Origin: Halopseudomonas sabulinigri
Lineage (GTDB): Bacteria > Pseudomonadota > Gammaproteobacteria > Pseudomonadales > Pseudomonadaceae
Direction of reading: 5' to 3'
Assembly (NCBI RefSeq): GCF_900105255.1
Contig: NZ_LT629763.1
Span: 1,178,001-1,242,000, forward strand
Length of the DNA: 64,000 bases
The translations under genes were made by a program, and so were the position numbers. Shown here one piece after another: positions 43,193 through 53,064 of the stretch. Every line of letters starts with the position of its first letter. Position 1 is the stretch's first letter. A model generated the notes under the pieces. It had not been told where the DNA came from and made no database searches. It saw nothing but the letters and a program-made list of their open reading frames with translations.

Positions 43193-44545
43193 ATGACCGC
43201 ACTCTGGACACCCGACAGCTGGCGCAGCAAACCCATACTGCAACAACCCACCTATCCCGACCAACAGGCGCTGCTGGCGGTGGAAGACAGTCTCGCCAGT
43301 TATCCGCCGCTGGTATTTGCCGGCGAAGCGCGCGAACTGCGCCGCCAGTTTGCCGAGGTGACTGCCGGCCGCGCGTTCTTGTTGCAGGGTGGCGATTGTG
43401 CCGAAAGCTTCGCCGAGTTTTCGGCGCCCAAAATTCGCGACACCTTCAAGGTCATGCTGCAAATGGCCGTGGTCATGACCTTTGCCGCCGGCTGCCCGGT
43501 GGTCAAGGTTGGCCGCATGGCGGGCCAGTTTGCCAAGCCGCGCTCGGCCGACGACGAAACCCAGGGCGGCGTGACTTTACCCGCTTACCGCGGCGACATC
43601 ATCAACAATATAGCCTTCGAGGCCGCTGGCCGCGCTCCTGACCCGCAACGGCTGCTTAGCGCCTACCATCAGGCCACCGCTACGCTCAACCTGTTGCGCG
43701 CCTTTGCTCAGGGCGGCTTTGCCAGCCTAGACCAAGTGCACCAGTGGAATCTCGACTTTATTGCCAACTCCGCCATGGCCGACCGTTTCCAGCAACTGGC
43801 TGATCGTATCGATGAAAGTCTCGCCTTTATGCGCGCCTGCGGCTTCGACAACGAGCACAGCCCGCAGTTGCGCGAGACCGCCTTTTTCACCGCCCACGAA
43901 GCCCTGCTATTGAACTATGAACAGGCGTTCACCCGCCGCGACAGCCTGACCGGCGACTGGTACGACTGCTCGGCGCACATGCTGTGGATTGGTGATCGCA
44001 CCCGCCAGCTGGACGGCGCGCATGTCGAGTTCATGCGCGGCATTGGCAACCCCATTGGTATCAAGGCCGGACCGACTACCGACCCGGACGACCTGCTGCG
44101 GTTGATTGATCGGCTGAATCCGGAGAACAGCAGCGACCGCCTGAACGTCATCGTGCGCATGGGAGCCGACAAGGTAGAGCAGCACATGCCGGCGTTGGTG
44201 CGTGCGGTGGAGCGCGAAGGCAAACAGGTACTGTGGAGTTCCGACCCGATGCACGGCAACACCATGAAGGCATCCAGCGGCTACAAGACCCGTGACTTCG
44301 CCCGCATTCTCAGCGAGGTGGAGCAGTTCTTTGCCGTGCATCAGGCAGAGGGCAGCTGGGCTGGCGGTATTCATATCGAGATGACCGGACAGAACGTCAC
44401 CGAGTGCATCGGCGGCGCCACCCCGGTCACCGAAGACGGTTTGTCCGATCGCTATCACACCCATTGCGACCCGCGCCTGAATGCTGACCAGTCGCTGGAG
44501 CTGGCCTTTTTGATCGCCGAAACCTTGAAAAAAGTGCGCCGTTAA
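43193..44545 (+). CDS. Class II 3-deoxy-D-arabino-heptulosonate-7-phosphate synthase
   Basis: The 450-residue enzyme is a class II (plant-type) DAHP synthase: [77 protein letters not shown] and [18 protein letters not shown]. It condenses phosphoenolpyruvate and erythrose-4-phosphate, the first step of aromatic amino-acid synthesis. The cysteine and histidine of the metal site are in GGDCAES and MHGNT. It stands as a single gene, divergent from the spermidine-synthase-like gene. Pseudomonads commonly carry class I and class II enzymes together. Confidence 0.97.
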   Translation: MTALWTPDSWRSKPILQQPTYPDQQALLAVEDSLASYPPLVFAGEARELRRQFAEVTAGRAFLLQGGDCAESFAEFSAPKIRDTFKVMLQMAVVMTFAAGCPVVKVGRMAGQFAKPRSADDETQGGVTLPAYRGDIINNIAFEAAGRAPDPQRLLSAYHQATATLNLLRAFAQGGFASLDQVHQWNLDFIANSAMADRFQQLADRIDESLAFMRACGFDNEHSPQLRETAFFTAHEALLLNYEQAFTRRDSLTGDWYDCSAHMLWIGDRTRQLDGAHVEFMRGIGNPIGIKAGPTTDPDDLLRLIDRLNPENSSDRLNVIVRMGADKVEQHMPALVRAVEREGKQVLWSSDPMHGNTMKASSGYKTRDFARILSEVEQFFAVHQAEGSWAGGIHIEMTGQNVTECIGGATPVTEDGLSDRYHTHCDPRLNADQSLELAFLIAETLKKVRR

Positions 44546-44580
44546 ATCCCACGGCGGGTACTGCAGATACGTTGAAAAAT

Positions 44581-44603
44581 CCGCCCGACAAGCTGCCGGG
44601 CGG
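44581..44603. repeat. Hairpin downstream of the DAHP synthase gene
   Basis: CCGCCCG (44581-44587) pairs with CGGGCGG (44597-44603) with a 9-base loop, 36 bases after the stop codon. It lacks a T run and is a weak terminator candidate. Confidence 0.4.
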
Positions 44604-44688
44604 CGTATCATCCTGCTAGCACTACTCACCTGTTTAGGGTCGCCAGCGCTCACTACGCCGGGCGGCCAACCCTGCCCTGGATTGCCTC

Positions 44689-46521
44689 ATGCACGAACAA
44701 AGCAGCTTTCTTCTTCTGGCCGTAGTCTTTTTGCTGGCCGCCGTGGCGGCGGTACCGCTGGCCAAGCGCTTGCGCCTGGGCGCGGTCATCGGCTACCTGC
44801 TGGCCGGCGTAGTGATTGGCCCCTCGACGCTCAACCTGATCGCGCACCCCGAGGATATCCGTCATATCTCCGAACTGGGCGTGGTGCTGTTGCTGTTCAT
44901 CATCGGCCTCGAACTCTCGCCGCGGCGGCTGTGGTTGATGCGCAAGGCGGTCTTTGGCGTCGGCGTAGCGCAGGTACTGGTGTGTGCGAGCCTGATTGGC
45001 ACCCTGGCCTACATTGGGCTGGATCAGCCGGTGAACACCGCCCTGGTCCTGGGCTTGGGGCTGGCGTTGTCCTCCACCGCCTTTGGCCTGCAGATACTGG
45101 CCGAGCGCAAGGAACTGAACAGCGCGCATGGCCGCATGGCCTTCGCCATCCTGCTATTTCAGGACATCGCCGCCATTCCGCTGATAGCGTTGATTCCCCT
45201 GCTTGGCGGCGCCAGCAGCGATGTTGGCGGCGAGAGCAATCTGGAGCAGTTGATCAAGATTACCGGAAGCATCGCGATCATCGTGATCGGTGGTCGTTAC
45301 CTGTTGCGGCCGGTATTCCGGATTGTCGCCAGAACCGGCTTGCAGGAGGTTTCCACCGCGACCGCGCTGCTGGTTGTAATAGGTACTGCCTGGCTGATGC
45401 AGAGCGTCGGTGTGTCCATGGCGCTGGGTGCCTTTCTCGCCGGCCTGTTGCTGGCAGATTCGGAGTACCGCCACGAGCTGGAGTCGCAGATAGAGCCGTT
45501 CAAGGGACTGTTGTTGGGGCTGTTTTTCATCAGCGTGGGCATGACCGCCGATCTCGGCTTGTTGCTCAACAGCCCCGGTGCAGTCCTGCTGCTGACCGCC
45601 ATGATCATTGGCTGCAAACTGCCGCTGATTTATCTGGTCGGCCGCACCGCTGGCGGTCTCGACAAGCTCAGCGCCCTGCGCCTGGGGGTGGTGTTGGCGG
45701 CCGGTGGCGAGTTTGCCTTTGTGGTCTTTCAGATGGCGCGCGACCAACAACTCTTCGACCAGCGCATGCACAGCATGCTGGTACTGGCGATTACCCTGTC
45801 AATGGCGGTGACGCCATTGATCATTCTGCTGCTCTCGAAACTGATCAAGCCCAAGGCCGCTGCGGTCGAAGTACCCGAGGAGCTGAAACAGATTGACGCC
45901 GAGGCGCCGCGGGTAGTCATCTCCGGCATGGGCCGCATGGGCCAGGTGATCGCGCGCGTGCTGCGCGCCCAGCGCGTGCCCTACATTGCGCTGGAGACCT
46001 CGGTGGACAGTATCGAGCTGTCGCGCAGCCTGAGCCGCGACATGCCGATCTTTTATGGGGACTCCCTGCGTCCGGAAATCCTGCGAGCCGCACAGGTGGA
46101 TCAGGCGGAGTTTTTCATCATCACCACCGACGACCCCGACACCAACCTGAAAACCGCCGAACTGGTGCGTCGCCTCTATCCGCACGTGACCATCATCGCC
46201 CGCGCGCGCAACCGCCAGCATGTACATCGGCTGATCGACCTCGGTGCGTTCGCCGTGCGCGAAACCTTTCACTCCAGCCTGGAGATGAGCAAGCAGGTAC
46301 TGACCGGCCTTGGCCTCAGCGAAGCCCAGGCAGACTCGCGCCTGACCCGTTTCCGTGAACACGACGAACAGGTACTGGCCGCGCAACACAAGGTGTATGA
46401 CGATGCCGCCGCCGTCATGCAGACGGCACGCGAGGCCCGTGCCGATCTGGAGCGGCTGTTCGATTCGGACCAGATCGAGGCACGCAGTATTGATGAGGCG
46501 CTGCAACGCCCGCCAGAGTGA
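44689..46521 (+). CDS. KefB/KefC-like cation:proton antiporter with TrkA-N domain
   Basis: The 610-residue protein has a 12-13 helix Na_H_Exchanger domain (about 1-390) with RLRLGAVIGYLLAGVVIGPSTLNLI, GVVLLLFIIGLELSPRRL, GLALSSTAFGLQIL and FQDIAAIPLIAL, and an RCK/TrkA-N domain with the nucleotide loop GMGRMG at 413-418 and TTDDPDTNLKTAELVRRLYP. The tail (QVLTGLGLSEAQADSRLTRFREHDEQVL to the end) is as in KefC. KefC releases K+ on binding glutathione adducts; no KefF-type activator gene lies adjacent. Substrate K+ is inferred. Confidence 0.93.
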   Translation: MHEQSSFLLLAVVFLLAAVAAVPLAKRLRLGAVIGYLLAGVVIGPSTLNLIAHPEDIRHISELGVVLLLFIIGLELSPRRLWLMRKAVFGVGVAQVLVCASLIGTLAYIGLDQPVNTALVLGLGLALSSTAFGLQILAERKELNSAHGRMAFAILLFQDIAAIPLIALIPLLGGASSDVGGESNLEQLIKITGSIAIIVIGGRYLLRPVFRIVARTGLQEVSTATALLVVIGTAWLMQSVGVSMALGAFLAGLLLADSEYRHELESQIEPFKGLLLGLFFISVGMTADLGLLLNSPGAVLLLTAMIIGCKLPLIYLVGRTAGGLDKLSALRLGVVLAAGGEFAFVVFQMARDQQLFDQRMHSMLVLAITLSMAVTPLIILLLSKLIKPKAAAVEVPEELKQIDAEAPRVVISGMGRMGQVIARVLRAQRVPYIALETSVDSIELSRSLSRDMPIFYGDSLRPEILRAAQVDQAEFFIITTDDPDTNLKTAELVRRLYPHVTIIARARNRQHVHRLIDLGAFAVRETFHSSLEMSKQVLTGLGLSEAQADSRLTRFREHDEQVLAAQHKVYDDAAAVMQTAREARADLERLFDSDQIEARSIDEALQRPPE

Positions 46522-46588
46522 GCCGCCGGGCACCCGTGGCGGGATTGGCCTGCTACAATGCCCGCTCACTGACTTCAGGAATCACAGC

Positions 46589-47425
46589 ATGGCCGATATC
46601 GGACGTTTCAACCGACTGCAGGTCCTCAAACACACCGGTTTCGGCCTGTATCTCAACGGCGGTAACGACGGCGATATCCTGCTGCCCAAGCGCTACATCC
46701 CCAAGGACAAACCCAGTGAAGTCGGCGACTGGCTGGATGTGTTCATCTACTTCGACAGCGAAGACAAGATCATCGCCACCACCGAGCAGCCCAAGGCGCA
46801 GGTAGGCGACTTTGTCAGCTTGAAAGTCATCGCCAAAAACAACGTCGGCGTGTTTCTCGACTGGGGGCTACCCAAGGATGTGCTGCTGCCCTTCTCGGAG
46901 CAGAAGCGCCCGCTGGAAGTGGGTGACTACGCCGTGGTGCATCTGTACCTCGACAAGCACACCAGCCGGGTAATCGCCACCAGCCGGCTGGATCGCTATC
47001 TCGACAAGACGCCAGCGCGCTACAAGGCCGGCGACCCGGTTGATCTGCTGATCGTGGAGCGTACCGACCTGGGCCACAAGGCCATCATCAACGGCCTGCA
47101 CTGGGGGCTGGTGCACAAGAACGAAGCCTTCAAATTCCTGCGCGGCGGTCAGCGCGAGCAGGGCTACATCCGCGAAATGCGCGCCGACGGCAAGATCAGC
47201 CTCAGCCTGCAACCGGTGGGGACTGCGGCTGCCGATCAGCTACAGGACCAGATATTGCAAAAGCTGCTGGATAACAACGGTCAACTGGCGCTCAGTGACA
47301 AGAGCACCCCCGAGGCCATCAGCCGCGCCTTTGGCGTCAGCAAGGGCAACTTCAAAAAAGCCATTGGCGGCCTGCTGAAACAGGGCAAGATCAGCATTCA
47401 CAGCGACCATATCGAGCTGCTTTAA
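46589..47425 (+). CDS. CvfB-like S1 RNA-binding protein
   Basis: The 278-residue protein has three S1-like beta-barrel modules (MADIGRFNRLQVLKHTGFGLYLNGG; VGDFVSLKVIAKNNVGVFLDWGLPKDVLLPFSEQ; GDPVDLLIVERTDLGHKAIINGLHWGLVHKNEAFKFLRGGQREQGYIREMRADGKISLSL) and a C-terminal winged-helix part (STPEAISRAFGVSKGNFKKAIGGLLKQGKISIHSDHIELL). This is the CvfB/YitL architecture; such proteins bind RNA and affect gene expression. ATG 46589 follows CAGGAATCACAGC. TACAAT at 46554-46559 is a likely -10 hexamer. Confidence 0.92.
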   Translation: MADIGRFNRLQVLKHTGFGLYLNGGNDGDILLPKRYIPKDKPSEVGDWLDVFIYFDSEDKIIATTEQPKAQVGDFVSLKVIAKNNVGVFLDWGLPKDVLLPFSEQKRPLEVGDYAVVHLYLDKHTSRVIATSRLDRYLDKTPARYKAGDPVDLLIVERTDLGHKAIINGLHWGLVHKNEAFKFLRGGQREQGYIREMRADGKISLSLQPVGTAAADQLQDQILQKLLDNNGQLALSDKSTPEAISRAFGVSKGNFKKAIGGLLKQGKISIHSDHIELL

Positions 47426-47439
47426 GCTGCCAGAAGGCT

Positions 47440-48252
47440 TCAGGCCGCCCGATAAAACGCCCGGTACTGGCCGGGCGTCAGCGCCGTCCGCACTTTGAAA
47501 TGGCGCTGAAAATGCGCCTGATCGGCAAACCCAAGATCCAGCGCCAAGCCATTCAGGCTGCACTCTGCGCGGCGCAATTCTGCTCGTGCCCGCTTGATCC
47601 GCGCATCCAGCTGGAAGGCATGCGGCGCCTGGCCAAATTCACGCTTGAAGCTGCGTATCAGTTGATAGCGGTTCAGCCCGGCCACCTGCGCCAGCGTGTC
47701 CAGCTGCAGGTTGGTATCCAACTGATCCATGATCATGTCGCGCGCCTGCTGCACACCCGGATGCTGAGGCGGTGCGACCGGCGAACCGGCGGAGAACAAC
47801 GATTGCAGTAGCTCGATAAGCTGAATCTCTGCCGCAAGCGCAGTGCCGGCATCCAGCAGACTGGCAAACAGCTGATCAAATCGCCTGGCAGCGCCCGCCT
47901 GCACATGGGTCGCGCCGGGGAAGCAGTGATAGTCCTGACTGCCGCCAAGCACCTCACGCTGGAGCTCACCCAGCCAGTTGGCATTCAGAAACAGCATGCG
48001 GTAAGACCACAGCCCCGCCGCCGGATTGCAGGAGTGCACCTCGCCGGGGTTGACCGTGAACATACTGCCGACACCGATGCGTTGCGACCGGCCGCGGTTG
48101 CGATACAGCGTGTGGCCCTGATCAATCACGCCGAAGGAAAATTCGTCGTGGGTATGCTGCTGATAGCAAGCGCTGGAACGGTCGGCCTGCCGTAGCTCGA
48201 CAAGGGGCAAGGCTGGGCTGCGTTGCAGGACTTGGGATGGGTTCTCGCGCAT
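47440..48252 (-). CDS. AraC-family transcriptional regulator
   Basis: The 270-residue regulator has an N-terminal cupin-type ligand domain (CYQQHTHDEFSFGVIDQGHTLYRNRGRSQRIGVGSMFTVNPGEVHSCNPAAG) and a C-terminal double helix-turn-helix (LDTLAQVAGLNRYQLIRSFKREFGQAPHAFQLDARIKRARAEL and NGLALDLGFADQAHFQRHFKVRTALTPGQYRAFY). It lies 13 bases after the LysE gene and is read with it, so it probably controls that exporter. GAGGTAGGT precedes ATG 48252. Ligand unknown; amino-acid or amine is a guess from the partner. Confidence 0.95.
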   Translation of the reverse strand: MRENPSQVLQRSPALPLVELRQADRSSACYQQHTHDEFSFGVIDQGHTLYRNRGRSQRIGVGSMFTVNPGEVHSCNPAAGLWSYRMLFLNANWLGELQREVLGGSQDYHCFPGATHVQAGAARRFDQLFASLLDAGTALAAEIQLIELLQSLFSAGSPVAPPQHPGVQQARDMIMDQLDTNLQLDTLAQVAGLNRYQLIRSFKREFGQAPHAFQLDARIKRARAELRRAECSLNGLALDLGFADQAHFQRHFKVRTALTPGQYRAFYRAA

Positions 48253-48265
48253 ACCTACCTCGTGA

Positions 48266-48865
48266 TCAATACAGCAGAATCATTGCCACGCTGCCCACCA
48301 GCAGCAGCGCCATACACCGATTGAACCAGCGCATGGCCGCAAGCCCAGGTAATTGCCGCCCCAGCAGATGGCCCGCGAGGGCCCAGCTGCCGACACCGAG
48401 CAGACACATCAGCAGCGACAGCATACAGAACAGCAACAACGCCTGCTCGCCGGCAGTACTGCCGCTGACGAACAGGCCTATGCCGGCGGTGGAAAACAAC
48501 CAGGCCTTGGGGTTGAGCCACTGGGCCAGGGCGCCGGCCCAGAAACCCGGCACCTGAGCCGCTGCACTGCTGCCCGGTAGTTCGCCCCGCGCAGTAACCA
48601 ACCGCCAGGCGAGGTACAACAGGTAAACCGCCCCCAACCCGCTCAGTATTCGCAGCAACTGGGGATGATCCTGCAGACTGCCGAGCAGCCCCACCCCCAC
48701 CACAAACACCATCAGGGTATAACCCAGCGAGGCGCCCAGCACGTAGCGCGCAGCCCGCCACACGCCCGCCTGCGCGCCGGCGGCGACCGCCACCACGCAG
48801 ACCGGGCCAGGCGCAATAGAACCCACCAACGAAAACGCCAACATCGAACCTATCAGGGTCAACAT
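48266..48865 (-). CDS. LysE/RhtB-family amino-acid exporter
   Basis: The 199-residue protein has six hydrophobic segments and the LysE pattern: LAFSLVGSIAPGPVCVVAVAAGAQAGVWRAARYVLGASLGYTLMVFVVGVGL, GAVYLLYLAWRLV and GFWAGALAQWLNPKAWLFSTAGIGLFV. The APGPVCVVAVAAGAQ and LNPKAWLF motifs are diagnostic. ATG 48865 (MLTLIGSML) is chosen; the frame runs on upstream without a membrane-compatible leader. Operon with the AraC gene. The exported solute is unknown, but threonine, homoserine or other amino acids are the family norm. Confidence 0.93.
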   Translation of the reverse strand: MLTLIGSMLAFSLVGSIAPGPVCVVAVAAGAQAGVWRAARYVLGASLGYTLMVFVVGVGLLGSLQDHPQLLRILSGLGAVYLLYLAWRLVTARGELPGSSAAAQVPGFWAGALAQWLNPKAWLFSTAGIGLFVSGSTAGEQALLLFCMLSLLMCLLGVGSWALAGHLLGRQLPGLAAMRWFNRCMALLLVGSVAMILLY

Positions 48866-49102
48866 GCACTCACTCCACCATCGGCGCACTTGGGCGCCCA
48901 TGGTCGGCATGCTCGCTTGTATGCCATGAGGTGTATTGAACGAAATTGCAGCTGTGTTTTGGGAGCGGCGGCGCCTAGGGCCGGGAAGATGGCGGCGGGC
49001 CTCGAGCAGCAGCGCCGGTCGCAGCGCCGCTAGCCCGGTTGGAGGCCGGCCCTCCCGGCGACGCAGCACGCCAAAACGAGAAGACCGGGTGCGCTTTCAG
49101 GT

Positions 49103-49131
49103 CCGGACAGGCGCCGGGTACGCCCGTCCGG
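49103..49131 (-). terminator. Putative hairpin after the DUF6351-like gene
   Basis: CCGGACAGGCG (49103-49113) pairs with CGCCCGTCCGG (49121-49131) with one G-U type mismatch and a 7-base loop. It sits 11 bases after the stop codon on the minus strand. No T run follows. Confidence 0.4.
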
Positions 49132-49141
49132 TTGCGCTGCG

Positions 49142-51508
49142 TCAGTCCGCCGGCCGGCCCTGATCCGGTTGACTGTAATCGCAAACACCCTGAGGGAAGA
49201 TGGCATTCAGCTCGGCCAACTCATCCGCGGACGGCACCCAGCTGCCATAGGTACCGTCGCTCACGGCGGTGCTGACTGGCTTGAGCGCACACTTGAAGAC
49301 GCTGCCCTCAATGGGGCCACCGGCGACCATGCGCGAGGTGGTGTAAGTCGGGAAGGCGTCTGTACAGGCGCCGGCGGGTTGATCATCAAGGATGCCGTTC
49401 CACACGTTGTCACCCTCCGCAATCAGGCTACCGTCGGTGTTGAAGCAACTGTCCACCGCGCCGTCGGGACGATTATCGCCAATACTGAGCTCCGGGTTCT
49501 CGCGGATATTGGCCAGCCACTCATCCAGCACGTCCAGCGCCTGCCAGGTCTGGTCAAAGTTTTTCTGCGCGCGCGGGCGCGCCGGATTGCTGGTATCGGT
49601 CGGACGGGTATCGGTAAACCAGATCACCTGATTGTCGGCGTTGCCCATCTTGTTCAGCACCCGCTGACGGACCGAGAAGGACTGATGGCTGTTGTGCATA
49701 TCCAGCACTTCTTCCAGATAATGCCGCCAGTCGATCACCGGAATATTCAGCTGGCCATCAAACACCATGCCTTGTTCATAGGCTGCGTTGATCGCCAGCA
49801 GATCACCCTCGGTGCGCGGCGCCGGAGCCGTACCGTCCGGGCTGAGATTCATGTTGCGACGGCTCCAGGGATCAAAGTTGTCCGGCGTATTGGGCGGCAG
49901 GAAGGGCGCGCCCTCCTGCACCATTTCGCTGGGCTGCTTCCAGCCGCCAATCAGCCGATTCAGCTTGAGGAACTCGCTGGTGGTGATGTCGCCACGGCGC
50001 AGCGAGCGCAACCCGTACTGCACGCCCACGTTGTCGAACAGGGTACGTGGCTGGCCGTCGTCATCGACGCCGTAGACGTTGCGCAGGTCATCAAAATGCG
50101 TCCACTGCACCGTATTCATGATGCCCGGCGGAAACATTTTTTCCTGATTGGTTACCTGCCCGTAATGCGGGTTCATGGTCAGTGGCGTCAGCCCGCGCCA
50201 CGCGGGAATGCACTCGCTCATGCCCGGCGCGCTGGCGTAACCCAGGGCGATCTTGGTGTCGTACAGCGGGTCGGCGTAGGCATCAGTCGCATTCATGCCC
50301 ACCAGCAAGCTGCGATTGGCGGTGGTTTGCCACCGGGCGTTGCTGCGATCCGTGGCATCCATGTAATGCTCCAGCAACTCGCAATCGCCGACATGAATGG
50401 TCTGGGTGACCATGTCCGGGTAAGAGTACTGCGGCACGCCGGCGTCGATCAGGCCAGGGTGATTCTGCGAGTACACGTATTGCTGGATGGCGCCACCCGA
50501 ACCACCAATGGCGACCGTATAGTCCGGCACGCCAAAACGCTTGATAAAGTGCTCCTTGACCATCAGCGCCGTTTCACCTCCCACCTGCAGGTTGTAGTGG
50601 GTGTTGGCGCGCGTACCGGTGGAGTAGATCACCGCATAGCCCTTGCCCAGCACTTCAGGCGTAAGAGCCGCGCTGCTCAGCTTGCCTTGCGTGTGGCCAA
50701 TAGCGACCCCGCCCTCAAAGTGATAAAGCAGGCGCCCGTTCCAGTTAGCCGTGCTGGCAGCATCGGCTGCATCACCACGGGTGGCCAGGGTCGCAAAACT
50801 GTAGATGAAGCGGTTGAGCGTGCCGACCTCGCGGCGCACGACAAAATCCACTTCGCGGCCATCGGTGAGCGTGGTAGTCGCCATATCGGCGGGACGCGAA
50901 CCGTCACCGGGCAACGCGGCGTAGCTGTTGACCGTGGTGCGATAGAGGAAGTCCACCCGCGGCTCGATCGTACAGTCGCGGCTGTAGCCCACCACCGTCT
51001 CGCCCTCCAGTACCGGATAACCCTGCTCCTGGCTATCGACCAGCGGCTGTATGCCCAGCTCGGTATCCACGCTACAAACAAACGGGTATTGCTGCGGGCC
51101 GGAGAAGACCGGGCCGGTTTCGGGGTAACTGGTGAGCGTCATGCTGTAGAGCTCGCCGTATTGGCTGTGGTGCAACTCCAGCTGGTTCTCACCGAGTTCC
51201 AGCCCTTCGATCAGGACTTCCAGCCGACCGTTGCGCTGCAGCATCCGCGTCGGTTCGATCTCCCTGTCATTCAGCCAGAGTTCGAGGTCATCCAGCTCGT
51301 CGTTGATCAGCTCGATATCGCCTTCAATGGTCAGCAGCACAGCGCTGCCGGTAACCTGATCGGCGGCGCTGGAAAGCACACCGAGCTGCAAATCAGGCCG
51401 TGTCGTGCTATCTGAATCCGAGCCCCCGCTATCGCTGAGGCAACCGCTGAGTGCCAGGGTCAATAAACTGATGGTAAAGGCAGGTGCAAACCTTCTTGGC
51501 ATATCCAT
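49142..51508 (-). CDS. DUF6351-like secreted alpha/beta-hydrolase lipoprotein
   Basis: The 788-residue protein has a lipoprotein signal (MDMPRRFAPAFTISLLTLALSGC, Cys23) and a large extracytoplasmic region. The serine motif GGSGGA with Ser337 lies in DYTVAIGGSGGAIQQYVYSQNHPGLID, resembling the nucleophile elbow of tannase-like and DUF6351 hydrolases; GKGYAVIYSTGTRANTHYNLQVGGETALMVKEHFIKRFG precedes it. The C-terminal third (QNHPGL onward, DWRHYLEEVLDMHNSHQSFSVRQR) contains likely Asp and His of the triad, not pinned down. Substrate unknown; an ester or polyester is plausible. ATG 51508 follows AGAGGGATC; GTA-ATG context excludes earlier starts. Confidence 0.75.
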   Translation of the reverse strand: MDMPRRFAPAFTISLLTLALSGCLSDSGGSDSDSTTRPDLQLGVLSSAADQVTGSAVLLTIEGDIELINDELDDLELWLNDREIEPTRMLQRNGRLEVLIEGLELGENQLELHHSQYGELYSMTLTSYPETGPVFSGPQQYPFVCSVDTELGIQPLVDSQEQGYPVLEGETVVGYSRDCTIEPRVDFLYRTTVNSYAALPGDGSRPADMATTTLTDGREVDFVVRREVGTLNRFIYSFATLATRGDAADAASTANWNGRLLYHFEGGVAIGHTQGKLSSAALTPEVLGKGYAVIYSTGTRANTHYNLQVGGETALMVKEHFIKRFGVPDYTVAIGGSGGAIQQYVYSQNHPGLIDAGVPQYSYPDMVTQTIHVGDCELLEHYMDATDRSNARWQTTANRSLLVGMNATDAYADPLYDTKIALGYASAPGMSECIPAWRGLTPLTMNPHYGQVTNQEKMFPPGIMNTVQWTHFDDLRNVYGVDDDGQPRTLFDNVGVQYGLRSLRRGDITTSEFLKLNRLIGGWKQPSEMVQEGAPFLPPNTPDNFDPWSRRNMNLSPDGTAPAPRTEGDLLAINAAYEQGMVFDGQLNIPVIDWRHYLEEVLDMHNSHQSFSVRQRVLNKMGNADNQVIWFTDTRPTDTSNPARPRAQKNFDQTWQALDVLDEWLANIRENPELSIGDNRPDGAVDSCFNTDGSLIAEGDNVWNGILDDQPAGACTDAFPTYTTSRMVAGGPIEGSVFKCALKPVSTAVSDGTYGSWVPSADELAELNAIFPQGVCDYSQPDQGRPAD

Positions 51509-51636
51509 TACAGATCCCTCTTGTTTAATGGGCTTCTTATTGTGGTAACCCGTTCTGATTACTGCGCCGCCCCATCCTAGGCAGCGGCCGGCAGGCAAAA
51601 CAGGCACAGATGGCGGTTTTCTACTGACACAGACCC

Positions 51637-53064
51637 TCAGCCGCTTTGGCTAAGGCCGGCGAGCTCACCCAGGCAACGCAGCTTGGCCTCGGTTTCTGCC
51701 GTCACCGGGCTGCCTGCGTTAAGCCGGAGAAAGTCGGAATGATTTACCCCGGCCGAGAAAACACTACCGGGAAACACATGAATGCCATGCGCCAGCGCTC
51801 GCTCAAACAGCATTCGCGCATCCTGTTTATCGGGCAACCGCACCCACAACACGCAGCCGCCCTGCGGCTCGTGCACCTGGGTACCAGCCGGAAAGCTCTG
51901 CCGGACAATCTCGATCATCGTCTGCACCTGGGCCTGCAGCCGGGCGCGCAGCTGTTGCAGGTGCTGGGCGTAGCCGCCGCTTTCCATCAGCCGGCCCACC
52001 AGCAGCTGCGGGGCGGCGGCGGTAGTGATACTGCTGATCTGTTTCAGCTCGCGCAGCCGCCCGTGAAACCGCCCCGCCGCCACCCAGCCCAGCCGCAAAC
52101 CGGGCATCAGCGACTTGGAGAACGAGCTGCAGTAGATCACCATGCCTTCGCTATCAAAAGCCTTGGCCGGCAGGCTATCGCCGCTGTAAACCGTATCGCC
52201 CCAAATATCGTTCTCGATCAGCGGTACCTGGTAACGGCTGGCCAGTTCAACCAACTTGCGCTTGCGCTCCAGCGACAGACTGAAGCCCAGCGGGTTCTGT
52301 GCATTGCAGGACACCAGGCACGCCTTGACCTGGCCACGCTTGAACGCCTGTTCAAGGGAGTAAAGGCAGAGCCCATCGCGGTAATGGGTGGGAATTTCCA
52401 GCGCGCGCCGTTGCAGCACCTCCAGCGCCAGCAGCGAGCCGTAGTAAGTCGGTGTCTCAACCGCCACAACGTCACCGCGCCGGGTCACTGTGCGCAACGC
52501 CAGCTCAATGGCTTCCATGCAGCCATTGGTGACCAGGATGTCATGCTCGGCCAGTGGCACCTCGTGGGTAAGGCTGCGGTGCGATAGCTGGCGGGCAAAA
52601 CTGGCGACCCCGTTGGGGTGTGAATAGTCCCACACCGCTTGCGGCTGTCGGCGCGTCAACTCGCGGTACAGGCGCATGATACGCGGCACCGGCATCAACT
52701 CTGCCGCGGGCAAAGCGATCCCCAGATGCAAGATCCCGGCCCGGGTGTGCGGCTCCATGTAGCGCAGAATGTCTTCGCTCAGCGAGACATCCACCGGCAG
52801 CAGCGGAAAGTGCGCCACGCTCTGACCGCTGCCAACGCTCGGCAAGGCAGCACAGACGAACGCACCCGAGCGCTCACGTATGTCCACGTATCCGTCCAGT
52901 TCAAGCTTGCGCAAGGACTGAATCACCGTGTTGATGCTCACGCCAAACAGCTTGCTCAATGCCCGCACCGACGGCAGCCGCTCACCCGGCTGATAGTTGC
53001 CACTACGAATGTGGGCCGTGAGTTGCTCACTGATGTTTTCGTAAAGAAACAGATCCTGCGCCAT
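51637..53064 (-). CDS. MocR-type GntR regulator with aminotransferase domain
   Basis: The 475-residue protein has an N-terminal GntR winged helix (about 7-72: ISEQLTAHIRSGNYQPGERLPSVRALSKLFGVSINTVIQSLRKLELDGYVDIRERSGAFV) fused to a class I aminotransferase fold with the PLP lysine Lys317 in YCSSFSKSLMPGLRLGWVAAGRF and ETPTYYGSLLALEVL. MocR regulators bind PLP and often a PLP-amino acid adduct to control transport or catabolic genes. ATG 53064 follows GAGGCAGGATGCG. It precedes the DUF6351-like gene by 128 bases. Targets unknown. Confidence 0.92.
   Translation of the reverse strand: MAQDLFLYENISEQLTAHIRSGNYQPGERLPSVRALSKLFGVSINTVIQSLRKLELDGYVDIRERSGAFVCAALPSVGSGQSVAHFPLLPVDVSLSEDILRYMEPHTRAGILHLGIALPAAELMPVPRIMRLYRELTRRQPQAVWDYSHPNGVASFARQLSHRSLTHEVPLAEHDILVTNGCMEAIELALRTVTRRGDVVAVETPTYYGSLLALEVLQRRALEIPTHYRDGLCLYSLEQAFKRGQVKACLVSCNAQNPLGFSLSLERKRKLVELASRYQVPLIENDIWGDTVYSGDSLPAKAFDSEGMVIYCSSFSKSLMPGLRLGWVAAGRFHGRLRELKQISSITTAAAPQLLVGRLMESGGYAQHLQQLRARLQAQVQTMIEIVRQSFPAGTQVHEPQGGCVLWVRLPDKQDARMLFERALAHGIHVFPGSVFSAGVNHSDFLRLNAGSPVTAETEAKLRCLGELAGLSQSG

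Noticed and set aside
44689-46521. KefFC pair with the flavodoxin-like gene at 41269
   Set aside because: KefF is a quinone reductase usually adjacent to kefC; here about 3 kb and three genes lie between, and the flavodoxin-like protein is shorter.
49169-51415. Open frame of about 748 codons on the plus strand, antisense to the DUF6351-like gene
   Set aside because: It mirrors a GC-rich gene whose codon pattern clears stops on the other strand. The translation lacks domains, is rich in His, Arg, Gln and Val, and has no ribosome site.
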